The notes beneath the pieces were generated by a model, which was not told where the DNA came from, searched no databases, and saw nothing but the letters and a program-made list of their open reading frames with translations. The position numbers were made by a program, and so were the translations under genes. A DNA stretch of 5,316 nt from Actinomycetes bacterium (GTDB lineage: Bacteria; Actinomycetota; Acidimicrobiia; Acidimicrobiales; Microtrichaceae): positions 1-5,316 of the forward strand of contig JAFAFN010000416.1 of NCBI GenBank assembly GCA_023423475.1, read 5' to 3'. Positions 1-5,316 of this stretch are shown in pieces (the first letter of the stretch is position 1; the number at the start of each line of letters is the position of its first letter).

Positions 1-1
1 G

Positions 2-451
2 TTCTCGATGCATCCCACCATCCCGGTCGCGAGCCCGCTCGTGCTCGACCTCGTCGACACCTGGACCGGTCGCAGCATGGGAGGGTGCCGGTACCACGTC
101 ACCCATCCGGGCGGACGCAGCTACGACACCTTCCCCGTGAACGCCAACGAGGCCGCGGGTCGGCGCGGCAACCGGTTCTGGGAGTTCGGTCACACGCCGA
201 CGGTGCCGGAGCACCCCGACGCCACCGGCGCACCCTCCTCCCCGGTCGACGGACGACGTCACGCCACCACGTTCGAGGCGATCCCACCCGACGAAGCGGC
301 CGGGACCACCGAGGCGACCGAGGACGCGACGCCCGCGGTCTCGCCGTTCGCAGCGTCCACCGGGCACGGTCGCTCGGGCCGACGTGGCCCGATCCCCGCG
401 CCGACCGCCCGGACGACGGGCTACACACTCGACCTGCGCAGATCGACCTAG
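2..451 (+). CDS. DUF2126 transglutaminase-family protein, C-terminal part (5' end outside window)
   Basis: This is the C-terminal 149 residues of a larger protein; the reading frame is open to the left edge, so the ATG at position 8 is almost certainly internal. The stretch MHPTIPVASPLVLDLVDTW, followed by GRSMGGCRYHV, HPGGRSYDTFPVNANEA and a FGHTP element, matches as I recall it the conserved end of DUF2126 proteins. These are about 1,100-residue proteins with an N-terminal transglutaminase-like domain. After FGHTP (about position 200 on) come some 75 residues rich in Ala, Thr, Pro and Gly that look disordered, ending in GYTLDLRRST, a terminus usual for the family. The catalytic domain is outside the window, so activity cannot be judged here. 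The gene ends 13 bases before the ATP-grasp gene, so the two are probably co-transcribed. Family assignment is from remembered motifs; the biochemical role is not established. Confidence 0.88.
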   Translation, partial: FSMHPTIPVASPLVLDLVDTWTGRSMGGCRYHVTHPGGRSYDTFPVNANEAAGRRGNRFWEFGHTPTVPEHPDATGAPSSPVDGRRHATTFEAIPPDEAAGTTEATEDATPAVSPFAASTGHGRSGRRGPIPAPTARTTGYTLDLRRST

Positions 452-464
452 GGTCGCGCCCGTC

Positions 465-2987
465 ATGAGCCTGTTCGAGCTCGGCCCCGCGCCGTACTAC
501 TCACCTCCCGCGGGTCGCCACGACGAGATGATCGACCGCTCCGGAGCGGTTCGGCCGGTCTGGGAGCGCGTCCACGAAGCGCTGCTCGGCACCGGACAGG
601 AGTCGCTCCGCCGTGACGTGGCGCGCATCCAGCGCAAGCTGCACAGCCACGGCGCCAGCTTCAGCGGCCCCGACGGGGTGACCAGCGACTGGTCCCTCGA
701 CCCGATCCCGATGGTCGTCGAGCGCTCCGAGTGGGCTGGGCTGGGGCGGGCGCTCGAGCAGCGCGCCAAGGTGCTCGAGGCGCTGCTCGCCGACGTCTTC
801 GGGGAGCAACGACTGCTGCGGTCCGGCCTCCTGCCGATGGACGCGATCCTCAGCCACCGCGACTACCTGCGCCCCTGCATCGGCCTCCAGCCGGGTGCCG
901 GGCGGCACCTGGTGCTCTACGCCGCGGATGTCACCCGTTCGCCCGACGGGGGCTACACCGTGGTCTCGGACAGGACCCAGGCACCGTCGGGCGCCGGGTA
1001 CGTGCTCGAGAACCGAGAGGTGCTGTCCACCACCGCGCCGGAGCTGTTGCGCTCATCCGGCGCCGAACCCCTCGGACCGTGGTTCTCGGCCATGCGCTCG
1101 ACGCTCGCCGAGATGGCACCACCCGACATCGACGACCCACGTGTGGTCATCCTCACCCCGGGGCCGCTGAGCGAGACCTACTTCGAGCACGGCTTCCTGT
1201 CCCGCTCGCTGGGCTACACGCTCGTCGAACCCGCGGATCTGACCGTGCGCGACGGACACGTCTGGCTGAAGTCGGTGAACGGGCTCGAGCCGGTCCACGT
1301 GATCCTGCGTCGCCAGGACGCGGAGTGGTGCGACTCCCTCGAACTGCGGGAGGACTCGCTGCTGGGCGTGCCCGGACTGGTCGAGGCGGCACGCCGACGC
1401 AACGTGAGCATCGTCAACCCGCTCGGGTCCGGTCTCGCCGAGAACCCCGCCCTGCTCCCGTGCCTGGGCGAGCTCACCAGGGTGCTGCTCGACGAGGAGC
1501 CGTTGATCGAGGCGGCGCCCACCTGGTGGTGCGGCGAGCCGGCGGGCCGGTCGCACGTGTTGGCCAACCTCGACCGGCTGGTGGTCAAGCCGATCGACCG
1601 CAGCAGCGGCACCGCGAACATCTTCTGCCGGGAGCTCGACCGTGGTGCGCTCGACGAGCTCCGGCGGCGCATCGAGGCCCGTCCGCACCTCTACGTCGGC
1701 CAGGAGGAGCTCGAGCTCTCCAGCGCGCCGGCGCTCGACGACGACGGCGTCATCGTCGCCCACCACGCGGTGCTGCGCTCGTTCCTCGTCGCCGATGCCG
1801 GCGGGTTCAGCTGGATGGACGGTGCGCTGACCCGCACCTCGGCCCGTCGTGGCTCGATCTCGCTGTCGACCGGCGGGGTCAGCAAGGACACCTGGGTCGT
1901 CGCGATCCCGACCGAGCACTCGTGGAGCTCCCGCCGACCGCTTCGACTGCCCCAGGTCGACCTGCGCGACTCCCTCACCAGCAGCTCCGCGGAGTCGATG
2001 TACTGGATCGGCCGCAACCTGGAGCGTGCCGAGAGCGTCGTGCGACTGGTGCGAGCGATCGAGCGTTCGCTGAGCCTGTGGCCCGAGCTGCGCGAGGAGT
2101 CCGATGGCGCCTGGCTCACCACCGTCGACTCCACGCTCGAGTCGATCATCGACCCTCCGCTCAACGACGACGGCACCCGATCCGCGGCGGGGCTGCTGAC
2201 CGACGCCCTCGTCGACGGTCGGCGTCCGCGCAGCCTGGTGACATCGTTGCGCTTCATGGTCCGTGGCGGGCGGTCGGTGAGCGAGCTGTTCTCGACGGAC
2301 TCGTGGCGGATGCTCAGCGAGCTCGAAGGCCTGGTGCTGCGGCTCGAGGCAGCCGGCCAGCGACCCGACGGCGCGGACGAGGCGCGTGAGCTCGCCGAGG
2401 CGACGATCGCCCCGCTCAACGCCCTGTCGGGTCTGGTCGGCGAGTCGATGGTGCGGGATCCAGGTTGGCGGTTCCTCGACCTGGGCCGCAGGATCGAACG
2501 GTCGATCCTGCTGGGTCAGATGCTCGACGCCGCGCTCTCCCAGCGCCCGTCCGACCCGATCGCCGCCCCGCTCTACGAGACGTTGCTGGCCGCGTGGGAG
2601 TGCCTGGCCGTCTACCGGCGCCGACACCGCTCCGACATCGAGCTGCCGACGATGTTCGCCCTGCTCTTCACCGACGGGGACAGCCCCCGCTCGATGCGGT
2701 ACCAGGCCGACCGCATGGCCGAGGACCTCGCCGCGCTGCCGGGCATCGTGTCGGATCCCGACGGCGTCACCGACCAGCTCGCCGCGCTCCTGGACCGGCT
2801 CGAGCACCTCGACGTCGCCTCGCTGTCGCAGCTCGACCACGCCGATGAGCACGCGACCCTCCAGGAGGAGCTCGCCGCGCTCGATCGGCTCTTCGGTGAG
2901 ATCGCGGACCTGACCGAGCTCGGCTACTTCGCCCAGGTGGGCATCAGCCCGCTGAGCGGCACCGCCCACTGGGAGCCGGTCCAGTGA
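465..2987 (+). CDS. Circularly permuted ATP-grasp / alpha-E (DUF404-DUF407-DUF403) fusion protein
   Basis: This 840-residue protein joins two domains that are separate genes in many bacteria. Residues about 1-490 are a circularly permuted ATP-grasp domain. Visible landmarks are LTPGP (230-234) followed by ETYFEHGFL, LRRQD (281-285), DSLLGVPGL, NPLGSGLAENPALLP, TWWCGE, the lysine K375 in VVKPIDRSSG, YVGQEELELSSAP, and GGVSKDTWV (470-478). Residues from about 503 to the end are the mostly helical alpha-E domain, opening with SSSAESMYWIGRNLERAES. ATP-grasp enzymes join a carboxylate to an amine through an acyl-phosphate; this subfamily is predicted to be a peptide or amide ligase, substrate unknown. 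No signal peptide or membrane segment is seen, so it should be cytosolic. I chose ATG 465 because domain similarity starts there and the only earlier in-frame ATG (384) lies inside the DUF2126 gene. The Shine-Dalgarno site is poor (AGGG at 450-453, 11 bases away), which suggests re-initiation after the upstream stop. Family is secure; the reaction is inferred. Confidence 0.93.
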   Translation: MSLFELGPAPYYSPPAGRHDEMIDRSGAVRPVWERVHEALLGTGQESLRRDVARIQRKLHSHGASFSGPDGVTSDWSLDPIPMVVERSEWAGLGRALEQRAKVLEALLADVFGEQRLLRSGLLPMDAILSHRDYLRPCIGLQPGAGRHLVLYAADVTRSPDGGYTVVSDRTQAPSGAGYVLENREVLSTTAPELLRSSGAEPLGPWFSAMRSTLAEMAPPDIDDPRVVILTPGPLSETYFEHGFLSRSLGYTLVEPADLTVRDGHVWLKSVNGLEPVHVILRRQDAEWCDSLELREDSLLGVPGLVEAARRRNVSIVNPLGSGLAENPALLPCLGELTRVLLDEEPLIEAAPTWWCGEPAGRSHVLANLDRLVVKPIDRSSGTANIFCRELDRGALDELRRRIEARPHLYVGQEELELSSAPALDDDGVIVAHHAVLRSFLVADAGGFSWMDGALTRTSARRGSISLSTGGVSKDTWVVAIPTEHSWSSRRPLRLPQVDLRDSLTSSSAESMYWIGRNLERAESVVRLVRAIERSLSLWPELREESDGAWLTTVDSTLESIIDPPLNDDGTRSAAGLLTDALVDGRRPRSLVTSLRFMVRGGRSVSELFSTDSWRMLSELEGLVLRLEAAGQRPDGADEARELAEATIAPLNALSGLVGESMVRDPGWRFLDLGRRIERSILLGQMLDAALSQRPSDPIAAPLYETLLAAWECLAVYRRRHRSDIELPTMFALLFTDGDSPRSMRYQADRMAEDLAALPGIVSDPDGVTDQLAALLDRLEHLDVASLSQLDHADEHATLQEELAALDRLFGEIADLTELGYFAQVGISPLSGTAHWEPVQ
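2972..2987 (+). promoter_or_regulatory. RBS and GTGA stop-start overlap (translational coupling)
   Basis: GGAG at 2972-2975 lies inside the last codons of the ATP-grasp gene, eight bases before GTG 2984-2986. The TGA stop of that gene is 2985-2987, so start and stop share four bases. This fixes GTG as the start of the transglutaminase gene and implies that ribosomes finishing the first gene can begin the second. Confidence 0.75.
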
Positions 2988-3847
2988 GGTTCCAGGTCAC
3001 CCACACCACCACGTACTCGTACCAGAGCCCCGCGAGCCTCTGCTACAACCAGCTCCACCTCCGCCCGCGTGAGACACCCCAGCAGCGGGTCGTGCGCTCC
3101 GAGATCGTCGTCGACCCCCGACCAGACGATCGGTCCGACCGCATCGACGTGCACGGCAACGACGTGTCGTACCTGACCATCGAGGGTCCTCACGACTCCT
3201 TGACGGTGACCTCGTCGTGCGAGCTCGACCTGTCGCCCTACGACATCAGCCCCGCGGCGGAGCGCACCTGGGAGGCGACCAGCGACGCGGTCGTCGACCC
3301 CACACCTACGCGGGAGTTCCTGCTCGAGAGCCCGCACGTCCCGATGCTGCCCGAGGTCGAGCAGTACGCCGCCGAGTCCTTCCCGCCCGGACGTCGGCTC
3401 ATCGATGCCGTGACCGACCTGACCTCCCGGATCCACCACGACTTCGTCTTCGACCCCGGGGTCACGACGGTGTCGACCCCGCTCGCGGACGTCATGTCGC
3501 ACCGACGAGGTGTCTGCCAGGACTTCGCACACCTGGCGATCGCCGCGCTGCGTTCCGTCGGACTCGCCGCCCGCTACGTCAGCGGGTACATCGAGACCCT
3601 GCCCCCGCCCGGCCAGGAGAAGCTGGTCGGCGCGGATGCCTCGCACGCCTGGTGCTCGGTCCGACTGGCGGACGGCTCGTGGCTCGACCTCGACCCGACC
3701 AACGACGTCGTGGGCCCGGACCACCACCTGACGGTCGCGTGGGGACGGGACTACTCCGACGTGGTGCCGGTCAAGGGCGTCGTCATGTCCAACGGCGCCG
3801 GCATGCAGCTGGTCGTCGCGGTGGACGTGCGCCGGCTCCCGGAGTGA
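2984..3847 (+). CDS. Transglutaminase-like cysteine protease-fold protein
   Basis: This 287-residue protein belongs to the bacterial transglutaminase-like superfamily. Its N-terminus, MRFQVTHTTTYSYQSPASLC then LHLRPRETP, is the beta-rich bacterial transglutaminase N-domain (about residues 1-85). The papain-like core follows (about 140-245). The triad is visible: C178 in RRGVCQDFAHLAIAALRS, H221 in DASHAWCSV, and D237 in LDLDPTND; SGYI between Cys and His is also typical. Length is normal for the family (about 270-300). No signal peptide is seen. The GTG start overlaps the previous stop as GTGA, with GGAG at 2972-2975 eight bases upstream, so translation should be coupled to the ATP-grasp gene. 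Such proteins may cleave or form amide bonds; beside an amidoligase it could process or transfer the ligase product. That role is inference; the fold and triad are directly seen. It is the last gene of the operon. Confidence 0.93.
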   Translation: MRFQVTHTTTYSYQSPASLCYNQLHLRPRETPQQRVVRSEIVVDPRPDDRSDRIDVHGNDVSYLTIEGPHDSLTVTSSCELDLSPYDISPAAERTWEATSDAVVDPTPTREFLLESPHVPMLPEVEQYAAESFPPGRRLIDAVTDLTSRIHHDFVFDPGVTTVSTPLADVMSHRRGVCQDFAHLAIAALRSVGLAARYVSGYIETLPPPGQEKLVGADASHAWCSVRLADGSWLDLDPTNDVVGPDHHLTVAWGRDYSDVVPVKGVVMSNGAGMQLVVAVDVRRLPE

Positions 3848-3849
3848 AC

Positions 3850-3876
3850 CGGCCCGGGGCGCGGCCTCGGGCCGCG
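3850..3876. terminator. Possible GC-rich hairpin between convergent operons
   Basis: The 45 bases between the two convergent stops can form either of two mutually exclusive stems. One pairs CGGCCCG (3850-3856) with CGGGCCG (3868-3874) around an 11-base loop. The other pairs CGCGGCC (3860-3866) with GGCCGCG (3870-3876) around a TCG loop. Both are seven perfect pairs. The place suits a bidirectional terminator, but no T-tract follows on either strand, so it is not a canonical intrinsic terminator, and short GC stems are common at this base composition. Confidence 0.35.
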
Positions 3877-3892
3877 AGGGCCGCCTGCTCGA

Positions 3893-4789
3893 TCAGACCT
3901 TGAGGTAGCGGCCCACGGCGATGCCGGAGCCGATCGCGCCGGTCAGCGCACCCACCACGAGCACCAGCACGACCGACTTCCACAGGTCGCCGCCGGTCCA
4001 CTTGATCTGGTTGAGCAGCTCGAAGCTGACCTGGTTCACGAACTCGCGTTTCCACAGCGCGTCGAATCCCCACGTGAGACCTGCCGCGGCGATGGCACCC
4101 GCGATGCCCTGGATCATGCCCTCGACCATGAACGGCAATCGGATGAACCAGTTGCTGGCACCGACGAGGCGCATGACCTCGATCTCTCGCCGTCGTGCGA
4201 ACACGGCGGTGCGGATGGTGTTGAAGATCAGCAACACCGACACGAAGATCAGGGCGATACCGAAGATGCGGACCCACGAGTTCAGTGTCGTCAGCGAGTT
4301 CTGGACCTGGCGCGCGTACTCCTCGGCGTACTCGACGCGCAGCACACCTGCCATGTCCTCGAACTCGTTGCCCACCGCCGTGACGACGTCCGCGTCGGTG
4401 CTCGTCGGCTTGACCCGGAAGCTCTGGGGCAGGTCGGCGGCCTCGATCGCGTCGACGAAGTCCGGCTGGTCCTCGAAGAGGCGCTGGAACTCGGCGTAGG
4501 TCGCTTCCTGGTCGAGGAAGTCGACGCTGTCGACCTGGGGGTTCTCGTCGAGGTTCCGCGAGACGCTCTCGATCTGCTCGGCGGTCGCCGTCGGGTTCAT
4601 GTAGACGAACATCTGGACGTCCTTGCGGAGTCCCAGGAAGCTCTGGTTGATGCCCGTGCCGATCAGGAAGCTCACCGCCACGAAGGCGAGCGCGATCGCC
4701 ACGGTCAGCAGCGATGCGATGGTCAGCGTCAGGTTCCTGACGAGGTTGGAACCCGTCTCCTTCAGTACGTAGTCGAGACGTACAGCCAC
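3893..4789 (-). CDS. ftsX: Cell division protein FtsX, permease-like subunit of FtsEX
   Basis: FtsX is the membrane half of the FtsEX complex at the division site. With ATP hydrolysed by FtsE it works as a mechanotransducer, not a transporter, and its extracellular domain activates peptidoglycan hydrolases directly or through partners. The 298-residue protein has the family layout: a short cytoplasmic N-terminus (MAVRLDYVLKETGSNLVRN), TM1 about 21-44, an extracellular domain about 45-170, then TM2 about 173-193, TM3 about 222-245 and TM4 about 271-293. Between TM2 and TM3 the conserved cytoplasmic segment (about 198-224) contains RREIEVMRLVGAS, then IRLPFMVEG. The start is GTG (4789-4787), supported by GAGGG at 4798-4794, four bases upstream; the nearby ATG at 4800 is out of frame. 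It follows ftsE by 43 bases and should be co-transcribed with it. Actinobacterial ftsX is often followed by smpB; here the next gene is convergent and unrelated. Identification is firm. Confidence 0.96.
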   Translation of the reverse strand: MAVRLDYVLKETGSNLVRNLTLTIASLLTVAIALAFVAVSFLIGTGINQSFLGLRKDVQMFVYMNPTATAEQIESVSRNLDENPQVDSVDFLDQEATYAEFQRLFEDQPDFVDAIEAADLPQSFRVKPTSTDADVVTAVGNEFEDMAGVLRVEYAEEYARQVQNSLTTLNSWVRIFGIALIFVSVLLIFNTIRTAVFARRREIEVMRLVGASNWFIRLPFMVEGMIQGIAGAIAAAGLTWGFDALWKREFVNQVSFELLNQIKWTGGDLWKSVVLVLVVGALTGAIGSGIAVGRYLKV

Positions 4790-4793
4790 GATG

Positions 4794-4798
4794 CCCTC
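4794..4798 (-). promoter_or_regulatory. Ribosome binding site of ftsX
   Basis: On the minus strand GAGGG is followed by CATC and the GTG start. It is the only good Shine-Dalgarno match near the start and supports GTG 4789-4787. It overlaps the ATGA of an 8-base direct repeat that also forms the end of ftsE. Confidence 0.7.
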
Positions 4799-4840
4799 AT
4801 TCGTTCGGTGCGGTTCGCCGAGCGCTCGGCGATCATTCGT
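4797..4840. repeat. 8-base direct repeats flanking the ftsE-ftsX spacer
   Basis: TCATTCGT occurs at 4797-4804 and again at 4833-4840, 28 bases apart, with the palindrome filling the part next to the second copy. On the minus strand the unit is ACGAATGA: the first copy met in transcription contains the ftsE stop TGA, and the second contains part of the ftsX Shine-Dalgarno site. The arrangement resembles a small insertion or duplication. Eight bases is short, so chance cannot be excluded. Confidence 0.45.
4815..4832. repeat. 18-base perfect palindrome in the ftsE-ftsX gap
   Basis: The sequence TCGCCGAGCGCTCGGCGA reads the same on both strands. As RNA it can fold into a 7-pair stem with a GCGC loop. 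It begins directly after the ftsE stop codon and ends 16 bases before the ftsX Shine-Dalgarno site. It could be a hairpin in the ftsEX message, a protein-binding site, or a chance feature of GC-rich spacer; the sequence alone does not decide. Confidence 0.6.
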
Positions 4841-5316
4841 ACACGCCTCTTGCCTGGTCCCGGACGATCCTGCCGCGATCGAGCTCGATCACCCGACGAC
4901 GCATCGTGTCCACGATGCCACGGTCGTGGGTGGCCATGACCACGGTGGTCCCGGTGCGGTTGATGCGGTCGAGCAGCTTCATGATGCCGACCGAGGTCGC
5001 GGGGTCGAGGTTGCCGGTGGGCTCGTCCGCGAGGAGGATCAGCGGCCGGTTCACGAACGCCCGTGCGATCGAGACGCGCTGCTGCTCGCCGCCGGAGAGC
5101 TCGTCGGGCATGTTCCCCGCCTTGCGGCCGAGGCCGACGAGCTCGAGGATCTGCGGCACCGCCTCCTTGATCGCTGAACGGGGACGCCCGATCGCCTCGA
5201 GCGCGAACGCCACGTTCTCCGAGACGGTCTTGTTCGGGAGGAGCTTGAAGTCCTGGAACACGCTGCCGATGTTGCGACGCAGGTACGGCACCTTGTAGCC
5301 GGGCAGCGCGGCGATG
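4833..5316 (-). CDS. ftsE: Cell division ATP-binding protein FtsE, C-terminal part (5' end outside window)
   Basis: FtsE is the cytoplasmic ABC ATPase that drives FtsX. About 160 residues are visible; the family is usually near 230, so roughly the first 70, including Walker A, lie beyond the right edge. In order one sees [22 protein letters not shown] (Q-loop region, with the FQDF typical of FtsE), ENVAFALE, the ABC signature [14 protein letters not shown] (from about 5099 down), Walker B with D-loop [14 protein letters not shown], and the H-loop in [11 protein letters not shown], followed by [16 protein letters not shown] and the end GVYE. All ATPase motifs within the visible part are intact. 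The frame stays open to 5315 (IAALPGYK before VPYL), so the GTG at 5291 is an internal valine codon and not the start. Downstream ftsX is on the same strand, 43 bases on. MacB/LolD-type ATPases share these motifs, but the pairing with ftsX settles the identity. Confidence 0.95.
   Translation of the reverse strand, partial: IAALPGYKVPYLRRNIGSVFQDFKLLPNKTVSENVAFALEAIGRPRSAIKEAVPQILELVGLGRKAGNMPDELSGGEQQRVSIARAFVNRPLILLADEPTGNLDPATSVGIMKLLDRINRTGTTVVMATHDRGIVDTMRRRVIELDRGRIVRDQARGVYE

Noticed and set aside
384..464. Upstream ATG at 384 as the start of the ATP-grasp gene, adding 27 residues
   Set aside because: The extra residues are Arg/Pro-rich, lie wholly in the DUF2126 coding region or the short gap after it, and resemble no domain; family similarity begins at MSLFELG from ATG 465.
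731..2389. A 552-residue plus-strand open frame overlapping the ATP-grasp gene in another frame
   Set aside because: Its translation is dominated by Arg, Ala and Pro, has no domain I recognise, and lies fully inside the conserved gene.
1053..2969. A 638-residue open frame on the minus strand opposite the ATP-grasp/alpha-E gene
   Set aside because: It is opposite a well-recognised conserved protein, its translation is Arg/Glu/Gly/Val-rich without recognisable domains, and long antisense frames are expected where third positions are nearly all G or C.
2924..3727. A 267-residue minus-strand open frame opposite the transglutaminase gene
   Set aside because: The plus strand encodes an intact catalytic triad in the expected context; the antisense product shows no family motif.
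2984..4789. A functional link between the transglutaminase operon and FtsEX, both tied to amide bonds or the cell wall
   Set aside because: The operons are convergent and cannot share a promoter; adjacency alone does not support a joint pathway, and no cell-wall targeting signal is visible in the plus-strand proteins.
4791..5177. A 128-residue plus-strand frame opposite ftsE
   Set aside because: It is the complement of clear ABC ATPase motifs and has no features of its own.
5289..5291. GTG at 5291 as the ftsE start
   Set aside because: The frame stays open to the window edge with FtsE-like residues before it, and a start here would lack Walker A; the gene is cut by the window, not truncated.
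1..5316. tRNA, rRNA, CRISPR arrays, insertion sequences or phage attachment sites
   Set aside because: Nearly all bases lie in conserved genes; the only spacers are 13, 45 and 43 bases, too short for these elements, and I saw no cloverleaf, regular repeat array or transposase motif.

Overview
The window is GC-rich DNA whose third codon positions are almost all G or C. It carries two convergent gene sets and nothing that looks mobile. The codon use, GTG starts and ftsE-ftsX pair fit a high-GC actinobacterium. An Acidimicrobiia-like lineage is possible, but that is a guess from composition and protein flavour, not a demonstrated placement.

Left part, plus strand (1-3847): three tightly packed genes that read as one operon. 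First comes the C-terminal end of a DUF2126 (transglutaminase-associated) protein, cut by the left edge. After a 13-base gap follows an 840-residue fusion of a circularly permuted ATP-grasp domain (DUF404/DUF407 type) and an alpha-E domain (DUF403). Its stop overlaps by four bases (GTGA) with the GTG start of a 287-residue transglutaminase-like protein that has an intact Cys-His-Asp triad. This is the conserved amidoligase / alpha-E / transglutaminase neighbourhood. Comparative genomics predicts that it makes or attaches, and perhaps trims, a peptide-type modification. Its substrate and product are unknown to me, so it is the most interesting content here.

Right part, minus strand (5316-3893): the C-terminal two thirds of ftsE (ABC ATPase; its start and Walker A lie beyond the right edge), a 43-base gap, then complete ftsX. 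FtsEX is the membrane complex that couples ATP hydrolysis to activation of peptidoglycan hydrolases at division. The ftsE-ftsX gap holds an 18-base perfect palindrome and an 8-base direct repeat that duplicates the end of ftsE, which looks like a small insertion or duplication.

The two operons meet tail to tail across 45 bases (3848-3892) that can form GC-rich stems but have no T-tract. I see no RNA genes, insertion sequences, CRISPR arrays or attachment sites, and no stretch over 300 bases without a gene. Promoters of both operons lie outside the window.
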